Assembly (NCBI RefSeq): GCF_016653355.1
Contig: NZ_NHSK01000083.1
Span: 1 to 61,829 of the forward strand
Length of the DNA: 61,829 nt
From: Rhodoplanes elegans
Lineage (GTDB): Bacteria > Pseudomonadota > Alphaproteobacteria > Rhizobiales > Xanthobacteraceae
Direction of reading: 5' to 3'
Shown here: one piece after another, positions 54,084-61,828 of the stretch
How the letters are laid out: each line of letters begins with the position of its first letter
How positions within the stretch are numbered: the first letter of the stretch is position 1
Translations under genes and position numbers: made by a program
Notes under the pieces: model-generated
Databases searched by the model: none
What the model saw: only the letters and a program-made list of their open reading frames with translations
What the model was told of the DNA's origin: nothing

Positions 54084-55298
54084 TCAGTGACCGGCGACCA
54101 GGCCGATCGTCGAGGCGAACACGCCGACCGCGATCGCCGAGACGATCAGGCCGCAGATGTTGGCGCCCATCGCGACCGGCAGGATCATGGCGTAGGGATT
54201 CGCCTCGCCGACGATCTTCTGGGCGATCTTCGCCGTGGTGGGCACGCAGGACACGCCGGCGATGCCGACGACCGGGTTGAAGTTGCCGCGCGACAGCGCC
54301 CAGATCAGCCAGCCGCCGAGCAGACCACCGATGCCGGAGAACAGGAGGGCCGTCATGCCGAGGACGAGCAGCAGCAGGACGCGGACGTCGAGCAGCGTCG
54401 AGGCCTCGCACAGCACGCCGAGCACCAGGCCGAGCAGCAGGGTCGACATGTAGGTGATGGTCTTCTCCAGGAGCTCCTGGTACGGCTCGATCTCGGCCTC
54501 CTTGATGGCGACGCCGAGGAAGAAGGAGAGCGTCAGCGGCGCGGCGACCGGGAGGAGCAGGCAGAGCAGCGCAGCGGCGACGATCGTGAAGATGAACTTC
54601 GACTTCTGCGAGACCTCGGGGAACTCCATCTCCACTTCGTTGCCGCGGTACTTCGCCGGCACCAGCAGCTTGATCAGGTAAGGATAGCCCGCATAGGTCA
54701 GGGACAGATACAGATAGGCGATGATCGAGATCGGAACGAAGAGATCCTTGGCCATCACCAGCGAGGCGAACAGCACCATCGGGCCGTCGGCGCCGCCGAT
54801 CGAGCCGACCGCCGCGGCCTGGCCGGGCGTCAGCCCGCAGTAGTAGCCGATCACGAGGGTCACGAAGGTGCCGAGCTCGGCGAAGATCGCGATTGTGATC
54901 GAGGCCCACGGACGGGCGAGAATGAAGGTGATGTCCGACATGGCGCCGATGCCGAAGAACAGCATGCAGGCGACCAGCGAGTTCGAGAAGGCGAAGTTGT
55001 AGACGGGCTGCAGGAAGTAGATCTGCATCGCGTCGACCAGCGCGGCCGGCTCGGCGACCAGCGGGGCCAGCATGAGGGTGCCGATCTTCTGGCCCTCGAG
55101 GAACATCACGCCGGCGTTGACGCACATCATCGCGAGGCCCATCGGCACCATGATGAGCGGCTCGAGCGTGCGCTTGAAGCCCAGATAGGCGAGCCCGAAC
55201 CCGATGACGATCAGGACGACGCGCATGACGGCGACGACCGGCTCCTGCGCGAACATGGTCGCGATGCCGGGGAAGATGGAGAGAAGCTGTTGCAGCAT
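54084..55298 (-). CDS. madB: Sodium-pumping carboxybiotin decarboxylase MadB
   Basis: This integral-membrane enzyme of the OadB/GcdB/MmdB family decarboxylates carboxybiotin-MadF and exports sodium. The 404-residue protein has about ten hydrophobic segments and the family's ion-site motif AAVGSIGGADGPMVLFAS, plus GIAGVSCVPTTAKIAQKIV and ANPYAMILPVAMGANICGLI near the C-terminus, which contribute to the sodium site in OadB. It places malonate catabolism on an energy-conserving footing. The 38-residue gene lies 55 bp upstream of its start. Confidence 0.95.
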   Translation of the reverse strand: MLQQLLSIFPGIATMFAQEPVVAVMRVVLIVIGFGLAYLGFKRTLEPLIMVPMGLAMMCVNAGVMFLEGQKIGTLMLAPLVAEPAALVDAMQIYFLQPVYNFAFSNSLVACMLFFGIGAMSDITFILARPWASITIAIFAELGTFVTLVIGYYCGLTPGQAAAVGSIGGADGPMVLFASLVMAKDLFVPISIIAYLYLSLTYAGYPYLIKLLVPAKYRGNEVEMEFPEVSQKSKFIFTIVAAALLCLLLPVAAPLTLSFFLGVAIKEAEIEPYQELLEKTITYMSTLLLGLVLGVLCEASTLLDVRVLLLLVLGMTALLFSGIGGLLGGWLIWALSRGNFNPVVGIAGVSCVPTTAKIAQKIVGEANPYAMILPVAMGANICGLIVSAIAVGVFASTIGLVAGH

Positions 55299-55353
55299 GG
55301 ATTTAGGTCCTCGTATCTCGGTCGGGCGGCCGCGCGTCGCGGGCCGCCTTGTC

Positions 55354-55470
55354 TCACTCGGCGCCGCTGCCGCTCATCAGCTTGTTCAGCAGGACGATCA
55401 CGCCCATCACCGCGTAGGCGATCACGGCCGTGATCGCGTAGGCGGCGATCGTGTAGACGATGACGTTCAT
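55354..55470 (-). CDS. 38-residue single-pass membrane peptide in the mad operon
   Basis: The start ATG overlaps the madG stop as ATGA and has a GGAG site nine bases upstream. The product is one hydrophobic helix (about residues 4-28, including TIAAYAITAVIAYAVMG), then LLNKLMSGSGAE. It lies between madG and madB on the same strand. Sodium-pumping decarboxylases such as oxaloacetate decarboxylase need a small single-helix gamma subunit (OadG) for assembly, so this is a candidate for that role. It is shorter than OadG and lacks its histidine-rich tail. Confidence 0.75.
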   Translation of the reverse strand: MNVIVYTIAAYAITAVIAYAVMGVIVLLNKLMSGSGAE

Positions 55471-56438
55471 GGTCGGTCTCCGATGGAATGAGTCTGGTGG
55501 TCGCCGCCGAGGCAGAACCTCCGCGTCGCGGTTTCGGGAAACGTGCCGTGCTCGATCAGATGCGCGCCGACCGTCACGGAGAGCAGATCCGCCGCGCCGC
55601 CGGGGCTGATGCGCCGGGCGACGCAGGCCGCGTCGAGCCGCTCGATCGCGGCGACGCCGGCGGGCGTCAGGGCGCCGCCGAGATCCATCACGCGACGGGC
55701 CTCGGCACGGATGAAGTCGAGCGCCTCCGGGCCGCCGCGCCACATCACGGTAGTGTCGTCGGCGACGGCGATCAACGCGATCAGCGCATGGACGAGGGCG
55801 CGATCGAGGCCGTGTCCGACGGCGAGCGCGGTGCGCAGCGCCGGCAGGCCGCAGTCGAGGACGGTCGGGAAGCCGGCCTCGACCTCGCCCCGGATGCCGA
55901 GCGTGCCGTGACGCTGGAACAGAATCTCGCCGGCCGTGTGCGGCGTGGCGGTGCGGCCGTGCAGCTCGCGCGCGCACAAGCCTTCGGTTATGGCGCCGAC
56001 CGTGCGCAGCACATCCTCGGCACGCAGCATGTCGGTGGTCCGGCTGACGCAGCCCGCCGCGGCGGCGAGCAGGCCGGCGCAGAACAGCGCGCCGCGCTGG
56101 GTGTTGACGCCGTTTGTCGCGCCGAGCAGCGCGGCGTCGTGATCACGTCCGACAGCGCGGACGGCCGGCAGCAGATCGACGAGCGCGCCGCGATGCGAGC
56201 GGCCGAGCGCCGCGCACTGGAACAGGCATGGCGCGATCGCGGCGGAGGAGAGCATGAAGGTGCGCACGTCCATGTCGGCGTGCGCGCCCATGGAGCGCGG
56301 CGTCACCAGTCCGGGTTTCGGGTGGGAGCAGACCTCGAGGAGCAGCCCGGCGAGCGCCGCCGAGCCGATCCGCCAGGCGACGGCGTCGAGCAGTGCGGGA
56401 CAGACGGGCGTGTCCGGACGGACGGGAGAGCAACCCAC
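55467..56438 (-). CDS. madG: Triphosphoribosyl-dephospho-CoA synthase (MdcB/MadG)
   Basis: It makes the prosthetic-group precursor from ATP and dephospho-CoA. The 323-residue protein has the CitG/MdcB blocks LEVCSHPKPGLVTPRSMGAHADMD, LGATNGVNTQRGALFCAGLL, RGEVEAGFPTVLDCGLPAL and the C-terminal ISPGGAADLLSVTVGAHLIE. It starts at GTG 56438 with an AGGAG site eight bases upstream and is the first gene of the mad operon. Its product acts with MadK to charge MadE. Confidence 0.94.
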   Translation of the reverse strand: MGCSPVRPDTPVCPALLDAVAWRIGSAALAGLLLEVCSHPKPGLVTPRSMGAHADMDVRTFMLSSAAIAPCLFQCAALGRSHRGALVDLLPAVRAVGRDHDAALLGATNGVNTQRGALFCAGLLAAAAGCVSRTTDMLRAEDVLRTVGAITEGLCARELHGRTATPHTAGEILFQRHGTLGIRGEVEAGFPTVLDCGLPALRTALAVGHGLDRALVHALIALIAVADDTTVMWRGGPEALDFIRAEARRVMDLGGALTPAGVAAIERLDAACVARRISPGGAADLLSVTVGAHLIEHGTFPETATRRFCLGGDHQTHSIGDRP

Positions 56439-56708
56439 GACGACACTCCTGTGCTCGCGGGTCCGGACGACGTCGTCGTCGGACGCACGGGGAGCACAGC
56501 GTGCGTGCCGGAAGGCACGTCACGGCTGGAGAAACACCGTCGCTAGGTTCGCGTGATCGCTCGGCGGGGATCGGATCGCCTCGGACGTCGCGTCGCCGGA
56601 CCAGGGGTCGTGGGACTCGCCGCTCGGAGGATCCGCAGGGACTGTCGTGGCCGATCTCTGACGTCTCGCGTGCTCTGTGACTGCGGCCACGCATCACAGG
56701 ACGGCGGC
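56439..56708 (-). promoter_or_regulatory. Long 5' leader of the mad operon
   Basis: About 264 nt separate the predicted transcription start (near 56702) from the madG GTG. Near the gene are a perfect palindrome GACGACGTCGTC (56466-56477) inside a wider imperfect one, and a CGTGCC-GGAA-GGCACG hairpin (56504-56519). Further upstream on the RNA lie several closely spaced NAG triplets (CAGTCACAGAG...GAGACGTCAGAG). HutP proteins bind spaced NAG triplets, but such triplets are easy to find by chance in GC-rich sequence. Confidence 0.45.
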
Positions 56709-56737
56709 AATCTGTTCCCGCCGGCCCGGGCTGTCAA
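56709..56737 (-). promoter_or_regulatory. Sigma-70-type promoter of the mad operon
   Basis: On the minus strand a perfect TTGACA (plus coordinates 56732-56737) is followed after exactly 17 bp by CAGATT (56709-56714). The -35 is consensus, and the -10 shares 3 of 6 bases with TATAAT. Transcription would start near 56702. Confidence 0.6.
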
Positions 56738-56942
56738 TCGGCGGCCGGGCAAGCAGAATCCCGGATGGGCCGTAGGCCGCCGCACTGATTTTCAAACGAG
56801 TTTCGACGAGCCCGGCGAAAAACGCACGGCGGAAATGATCAGCAGGAATGCGACTTCTTAGGCGCGCACCGGAGAGGTATCAATCGCGCTGCGCCGTCAC
56901 GGGAACGGCGTCCCCCCTCCCCCGATCCCGCAGGTGATCTCC

Positions 56943-57359
56943 ATGGACATCGCCACCGACCGCATCGGCAAGCTGGCCCTGATCACAGCCATGTCGAGCG
57001 ACGACGAGGAAATCAGAATCAAGGACTCGCTCAAGGGCGACCCGCACGTCCGACTGACCGTCACCTATGTGAGCGGCCGCAAGGGCGACATCGAGCGGGT
57101 GTTCGTCCGGTCGCTGATCGGCGCCGCCCTCAAGGCCGACACGGTGCCGGAGCGGGCCGGCCCGATCCACGCCATCATTCATGCCGGGCTCGAGGCGTGG
57201 CACGGGCTCACCCACGCCGTCGTCGACAGCTCAAGCCTGAAGATCAAGGTGGCCATCGTGTCGGACGGCAAGTGGCTGGTGATCGCCGCCTACGGCGACT
57301 CGGCCATGCATCAGCTCACCAATCACGAGCGCATCGGCTTCGGCGCCATGCATCTGTGA
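56943..57359 (+). CDS. HutP-like RNA-binding regulatory protein
   Basis: The 138-residue protein matches the layout of Bacillus HutP, an antiterminator activated by histidine and magnesium: start RIGKLALI (HutP has RIGRLSVL), the block PIHAIIHAGLEAWHGLTHAV, then KWLVIAAYG and the end NHERIGFGAMHL. His76, His80 and His128 line up with HutP His73, His77 and His138, which bind the metal. ATG 56943 has an AGGTGAT site. The gene is divergent from the mad operon by about 500 bp. No histidine-utilisation gene is in the window, so a different ligand, possibly malonate, is plausible. Confidence 0.72.
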   Translation: MDIATDRIGKLALITAMSSDDEEIRIKDSLKGDPHVRLTVTYVSGRKGDIERVFVRSLIGAALKADTVPERAGPIHAIIHAGLEAWHGLTHAVVDSSSLKIKVAIVSDGKWLVIAAYGDSAMHQLTNHERIGFGAMHL

Positions 57360-57556
57360 CCGGCGCCGCGTCGCCGCTTCCAGAACCGGGCGGGCGCCGC
57401 GACGCCACTTCGCGACGGCCTCCAACATCCTCCGCCAACCCTCTGTTAACGCTCTATTAACTACGCCTTGGGTTGCGCCCCGGTGTGGCAGAATTGACAC
57501 CAATTCTTCTCGGGTTCGAGTCAGATTGCATCCATCAAAGACGAGGGGATGGACCA

Positions 57557-58366
57557 ATGAAGAAGATCCTGATGGCGACGGTCGCGACCGTCATGTCGAT
57601 TGGCGTCGCCGGCGCCGCGGACCTCTCGGCCCGCATGCCCATGAAGGCCCCGCCGCCCGTGATGGCGCCGGTGTTCTCGTGGACCGGCTGCTACATCGGC
57701 GGCTATGTCGGTGGCGCGTGGTCGGGTGACACGACCGTCAGCACCTACAGCACGTCGAACGCGTTCGGGTCGTACGGCTACGGCTACAGCAACGACTCGA
57801 GCTTCATCGGCGGCGGCACGCTGGGCTGCAACTGGCAGCCGGTCGGCTCGCCGTTCGTGCTCGGCCTCGAGGGCGAAGTCGGCTATCTGAGCCTGTCGGG
57901 CTCGGCCTTCGATCCGACCCGCACCGCGGCCCTGCCGATCGTGTCGAACACGAAGATCGGCGACTGGTACGGCATGATCACCGGCCGTCTCGGCTACTCG
58001 TTCGGCCAGGCGCTCGTCTACGCCAAGGGCGGCGTGGCCTTCGTCGACGTCGAGAGCGGCATCGCCGGCACCGTGCTGGCCGGCCCGGGCGTCGTCGCCA
58101 ACGGCTCGTTCGCCGGCTCGACCTCCGACACCGTGGCGACCTGGACGGTCGGCGGCGGCGTCGAGTGGGCCTTCGACATGAACTGGAGCATCAAGGCCGA
58201 GTACATGTACATCGGCCTGAACGAGACCCAGACGCTCTGCGGCAGCGGCGTGGTCCTCGCCACGAGCACCTGCTTCTCGCACGAGTTCGACGGCATCCAC
58301 ACCGCCAAGGTCGGCCTCAACTACCGCTTCGGCGGGGCCAGCGCCCCGGTGATGGCGCGCTACTGA
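57557..58366 (+). CDS. Omp25/Omp31-type outer-membrane beta-barrel protein
   Basis: The 269-residue protein has a Sec signal (KKILMATVATVMSIGVAGAADL), a short linker (PMKAPPPVMAPVFSWTG), and an eight-strand barrel with alternating residues. Typical Rhizobiales features are CYIGGYVGGAWSG, LGYSFGQALVYAKGGVAF, WTVGGGVEWAFDMNWSIKAE and the terminal HTAKVGLNYRFG. Function is structural or transport. A GAGGGG site precedes ATG 57557, and a TTGACA lies at 57494-57499 without a clear -10. Confidence 0.9.
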   Translation: MKKILMATVATVMSIGVAGAADLSARMPMKAPPPVMAPVFSWTGCYIGGYVGGAWSGDTTVSTYSTSNAFGSYGYGYSNDSSFIGGGTLGCNWQPVGSPFVLGLEGEVGYLSLSGSAFDPTRTAALPIVSNTKIGDWYGMITGRLGYSFGQALVYAKGGVAFVDVESGIAGTVLAGPGVVANGSFAGSTSDTVATWTVGGGVEWAFDMNWSIKAEYMYIGLNETQTLCGSGVVLATSTCFSHEFDGIHTAKVGLNYRFGGASAPVMARY

Positions 58367-58430
58367 TCCGGCCGAAAGAGACTCCGACCCTCCGGGCCGA
58401 AGTCCCAGCAGAGGCCGCGTCGGGTGAATC

Positions 58431-58466
58431 GGCAAGGGCTCCGAGGTCTCCTCGGGGCCCTTTGCC
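58431..58466 (+). terminator. Terminator hairpin after the porin gene
   Basis: GGCAAGGGCTCCGAGG pairs with CCTCGGGGCCCTTTGCC around a TCT loop, with one bulge. Only weak T content follows. It lies 64 bp after the porin stop and before the ArsC-like gene. Confidence 0.6.
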
Positions 58467-58548
58467 GTTCGGGTTCCGGCGCGGCCGCGCGCGGCCCGTC
58501 GCTTGCTTCTCCTGTTACGGGCAGCGCCCGGATGGAGGGTTTGCGACA

Positions 58549-58992
58549 ATGGCGACGGTGATCTTCTGGGAGAAGCCCGGCTGCGGCGGCAATGCGCGCC
58601 AGAAGGCGCTGCTGCGCGCCTCCGGCCACGACGTCGACGTTCGTGATCTGCTGAGCGAAGCCTGGACGGCGGAGCGCCTGCGTCCCTTCTTCGGCGAACG
58701 CCCCGTGACGGCGTGGTTCAACGCGTCCTCGCCGCGGGTGAAATCCGGCACCGTGGTGCCGGCCCTGCAGACCGCCGAGACGGCGATCGCCCTGATGCTC
58801 GCCGATCCGCTGCTGATCCGCCGGCCGCTGATGCAGGTCGGCGAGCGCCGCGAGGCGGGCTTCGATCAGGCCCTCGTCGACGCCTGGATCGGCCTCGCGG
58901 AGAGCCGCCAGACCATCACGGACCAGTGCCCGAAGGACGATCCGCAGCACGCGGTCGCCTGCCGGGCCGCCGACGCGGCCGGCCCGTCCTGA
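58549..58992 (+). CDS. ArsC/Spx-family protein (nitrogenase-associated-protein type)
   Basis: The 147-residue thioredoxin-fold protein begins TVIFWEKPGCGGNARQK, in which a single cysteine replaces the CxxC of thioredoxins, followed by SGHDVDVRDLLSEAW and FNASSPRVKSG. This resembles the family often named nitrogenase-associated protein, which also occurs outside nif clusters. No nif gene is in the window. A GGAGGG site precedes ATG 58549. Its stop abuts the nirV stop directly (TGATCA). Confidence 0.82.
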   Translation: MATVIFWEKPGCGGNARQKALLRASGHDVDVRDLLSEAWTAERLRPFFGERPVTAWFNASSPRVKSGTVVPALQTAETAIALMLADPLLIRRPLMQVGERREAGFDQALVDAWIGLAESRQTITDQCPKDDPQHAVACRAADAAGPS

Positions 58993-59868
58993 TCAGCCCC
59001 CCACCAGCGTCCGCATCACGGTTCCGAGGCCGGCGAGCAGATCGGCCGGGCCGGTCTCCACCACCAGACGGAAGCCGAGATTTGCGGGCGGCACGCCGGC
59101 CGCGCAGCCGCCGGTGCGCGGATCGCGGATGAAGTCGGTCATGTAGGTGCGGTGCTGGCCCTGGACGACCCGCACCCCGCAATTGACGGTGGTCGGCCGC
59201 GTCTCGCCCGCAGGGTCGAGCGCGGCCCGCACGAAGCAGCTCGCGGTCCACTCCCACACGTTGCCGGCGATGTCGGTGAGCCCCTTCGCGTTGGTCCCGA
59301 AGCGACCGAGCGGCTGCGGCGCCGTCGGGCCCGTCTCGCGCGCCGCCTCGGTCTCGTAGCGGGCGAGCCAGGCCTTCGCCGGATCGGCGGTGTCGACCAC
59401 GGGCAGCACCTCGTCGCGGGCCCGCTCGGCGGCGGCGAACACCCACTCCGCGTCGGTCGGCAGCCGGTGAACGACGCCGGTCGCGCGGCTGATCCACGCC
59501 GCATAGGCGAGCGCGTCCCGGAAGCTGACGCCGACCATCGGTCGGCCGGCCGCCGTGCCGGCCTGCGGAATGCGCGGGCAGCCGCCGGCGGCGACGCAGG
59601 CGCCGTACTCGGCCGCCGTGACCTGCCGCGCCATGATCGCGAGCGGCCGCTCCTGTCGCCGCGCCTGCAGCGGCGCGACGACAGGGCGGCCGGCGACCGT
59701 GATGTCGCCGGCGGTGCGGTAGGAGAAGGGGCCGGGCGCCAGCACGACGATCTCGTGTGGCAGCACCGGCGGCGCCGCGGGGGCAAGAACCGCGACGCCA
59801 CCGGCCACCACGGGCCCGGCGAGGGCGGCCGCGACCGCGGTGAGCTTCAGTCCCGACGCGAGCAGCAT
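58993..59868 (-). CDS. nirV: NirV, formylglycine-generating-enzyme-like protein
   Basis: The 291-residue protein has an N-terminal hydrophobic signal and an FGE-sulfatase domain: ARQVTAAEYGACVAAGGCP, MVGVSFRDALAYAAWISRAT, HRLPTDAEWVFAAA, GLTDIAGNVWEWTASCF and a terminal NLGFRLV. Genes of this type directly after nirK are named nirV; their role in nitrite reduction is unclear. The gap to nirK is 87 bp. Its stop codon abuts that of the ArsC-like gene. Confidence 0.88.
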   Translation of the reverse strand: MLLASGLKLTAVAAALAGPVVAGGVAVLAPAAPPVLPHEIVVLAPGPFSYRTAGDITVAGRPVVAPLQARRQERPLAIMARQVTAAEYGACVAAGGCPRIPQAGTAAGRPMVGVSFRDALAYAAWISRATGVVHRLPTDAEWVFAAAERARDEVLPVVDTADPAKAWLARYETEAARETGPTAPQPLGRFGTNAKGLTDIAGNVWEWTASCFVRAALDPAGETRPTTVNCGVRVVQGQHRTYMTDFIRDPRTGGCAAGVPPANLGFRLVVETGPADLLAGLGTVMRTLVGG

Positions 59869-59955
59869 GGCCGATCCTCCGACCCCGGTCCTGCGGACCG
59901 GCGAGGCGACTGCGCCGGTCCGCGGGGAGGCGCGGACCGGCGCGACGTCACCGCC

Positions 59956-61068
59956 TCACTTCGTCACCGTCCGGGCGGCGGAGCCCACCTTGCCGGGCGT
60001 GATCGGGCCGGGCGGCGACACCTGCGTCATCAGATCGTCGTTCCAGGTGCCTTCGACCTTGAAATGCGCCGTGGCACCGAGCTCGACCGCCTCGATCAGA
60101 TTGTGGTTCACGTAGGCGTAGACGCCGGGCTGCAGAAACGTGTAGAGGGCCGCGCCTGCCGAGCCGCCGCGGATGAACCAGGTCTCGAGATCCGTCTGCG
60201 GAGGGTTGCTGAACTTGCCGGTCTCCCACACATGGTCGCCGTGGCCGCCGATCAGATGCGGGCGGGTGTCGCGATTGGCCTGCGAGTGGACGATCATCAC
60301 GGTCTCGCCGACCTTCGCGGTCATGGCGTTCTTGCCCGTGAGGGCACCGACCCGGCCGTTGAACACGACGTGCGAGGGGATCAGCTTGCGCATCACCTCG
60401 CTCGTGTCGCTGTAGGACTCGGCGAGCGACTCGTAGCTCTTGAACTTGCCGGTCTCGTCGCGCGGGACGTAGAGGTCGTTCTCGCCGACATAGTAGATGC
60501 GGTCGTAGCGCAGCGGCTTGCCGGCGCGGTCCTTCAGGCCGTCGCGCGGCAGCACCATCACGGTGCCGCTCATGCCGGAGACGACGTGCCAGGGGATCAT
60601 GCCCTCGGGGGCGCAGTGATAGACGAACACGCCGGTGCGGGTCGCCTTCCAGCGCAGCACCACCTGCTCGCCGGGGTTGACGTGGGTGAGCGCGCCGCCG
60701 CCGAGCGCACCGGTCGCCGAATGGAAGTCGATGTTGTGCGGCATCGTGTTGGTGTCGGGATTGACCAGCGTGAGCTCGACCTGGTCGCCCTCGTGCACCA
60801 CCATCATCGGCCCCGGCATGGTGCCGTTGAACGTCATGGCGCGGAACTTGGTCCCCGCCTCGTCGATCACCACCTCCTTCTCCTCGATGACCATCCGGAA
60901 CTGGACGATCGCCGGGCCGTCCTTGGTGGCCTGCTCGTGCGGATGAACGAAGGGCGGGGCGACGAGATCGACGGTCTTGCGCGGGAGATCGGGGCTCGCG
61001 GCGAGCGCCGGAGCGGCAGCCAGCAGGGCGGCCACGGCGGCGCCCATCAGTACGGACCTGCGGGTCAT
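59956..61068 (-). CDS. nirK: Copper-containing nitrite reductase
   Basis: It reduces nitrite to nitric oxide in the periplasm during denitrification. The 370-residue protein has a signal peptide ([21 protein letters not shown]) and two cupredoxin domains. Copper sites are seen in [38 protein letters not shown] (type 1 Cys and His) and [23 protein letters not shown] 61068 has a GGAGG site. An FNR/NnrR-type box lies about 125 bp upstream. nor genes are not in the window. Confidence 0.95.
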   Translation of the reverse strand: MTRRSVLMGAAVAALLAAAPALAASPDLPRKTVDLVAPPFVHPHEQATKDGPAIVQFRMVIEEKEVVIDEAGTKFRAMTFNGTMPGPMMVVHEGDQVELTLVNPDTNTMPHNIDFHSATGALGGGALTHVNPGEQVVLRWKATRTGVFVYHCAPEGMIPWHVVSGMSGTVMVLPRDGLKDRAGKPLRYDRIYYVGENDLYVPRDETGKFKSYESLAESYSDTSEVMRKLIPSHVVFNGRVGALTGKNAMTAKVGETVMIVHSQANRDTRPHLIGGHGDHVWETGKFSNPPQTDLETWFIRGGSAGAALYTFLQPGVYAYVNHNLIEAVELGATAHFKVEGTWNDDLMTQVSPPGPITPGKVGSAARTVTK

Positions 61069-61185
61069 CGGACCCTCCTTTGTGCGTCGTTCCTTCGAAA
61101 CCGATGAACGGACGCTAGGAGCGCGACGGCCCAGCTTCGTTGTGAAACGGCAATCAGCGGGGACAGCACGGCGGCGACCGCGGCG

Positions 61186-61207
61186 CTGTTTGCCGAACCG
61201 CAAACAG
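61186..61207 (-). promoter_or_regulatory. FNR/NnrR-type operator upstream of nirK
   Basis: A perfect inverted repeat CTGTTTGC-CGAACC-GCAAACAG, containing the TTG-N8-CAA core of Crp/FNR-family sites. It is centred about 128 bp before the nirK start, which leaves room for a promoter with the site near -40. This fits control by oxygen limitation or nitric oxide. Confidence 0.8.
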
Positions 61208-61335
61208 GAAGGGCGGAGCAGAATCAACGGACGGCGTCGACCCTCGTGCCCCGGACAAGGCGCGTCAGGCCGCAGGCCTCATGCGCCGCAGAGCCGGGGC
61301 CCAGGGGCCACGGGGCAAACGCCTGTCCTGATCGC

Positions 61336-61380
61336 CCTGGGTCCCGGTTCGCGACGCTTCGCGCCGCGCCCGGGACAAGA
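61336..61380. repeat. Intergenic palindromic repeat (family R4)
   Basis: GGGTCCCGGTTCGCGACGC then TTCGCGCCGCGCCCGGGACA forms an imperfect hairpin. This type of element, with GTCCCGG and CCGGGAC ends around GCG-rich arms, is common in Bradyrhizobium-like intergenic regions. It lies just past the end of the partial gene at the right edge. Confidence 0.6.
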
Positions 61381-61387
61381 GACCTCC

Positions 61388-61828
61388 TCAGTCGGCGCGT
61401 CCGTCGATGTAGCGGACGAACAGCGGGCGGCCGGCGAGGCCGCGGCCGAAGGAGTCCGAGAACCGCAGCCGCTCGCAGCCGCCGAGGCTCTTCGTGATGG
61501 CACGACGGTAGGCGTCGCGTGTCTCCCTGGACGCGCCCTTGCTCGCGTAGGTGACGGAGGGGGGTCCCATCAGGCTGCCGTCGCGGGAGAGGCCGAACCG
61601 CACCGTCATCTCCATGCCGGGCTTGCGAGCGTCGTCCGGCGGCGGCGCCCAGCAGGCGCGCAGCGCCGCGAACAGCTTTTGAACCGTGTCGACCGGGCCG
61701 TCGGGCGGGGGCGCATCGGACGATGTCGCGGGACCGATGGTGAGCCGCAGGCTGCTCGGCAGGCATCCGCCGGTGCCGCAGTCCGGCGCGGCGCCGCCGA
61801 GCGCCGCCCCGGTGCCGACGGCCCCTGC
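61388..61828 (-). CDS. TonB-C-like secreted protein, 5' part outside the window
   Basis: About 146 C-terminal residues are visible; the start lies beyond the right edge. The visible part has a glycine- and alanine-rich stretch with Cys pairs (APDCGTGGCLP), then KLFAALRACWAPPPDDARKP and MEMTVRFGLSRDGSLMGPPS, which match the periplasmic TonB C-terminal-like domain seen in many Rhizobiales exported proteins. It ends SFGRGLAGRPLFVRYIDG. Function is unknown. Confidence 0.72.
   Translation of the reverse strand, partial: AGAVGTGAALGGAAPDCGTGGCLPSSLRLTIGPATSSDAPPPDGPVDTVQKLFAALRACWAPPPDDARKPGMEMTVRFGLSRDGSLMGPPSVTYASKGASRETRDAYRRAITKSLGGCERLRFSDSFGRGLAGRPLFVRYIDGRAD

Noticed and set aside
58549-58992. 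Evidence of a nitrogen-fixation cluster
   Set aside because: The ArsC/Spx-like protein resembles the nitrogenase-associated family, but no nif gene is nearby.
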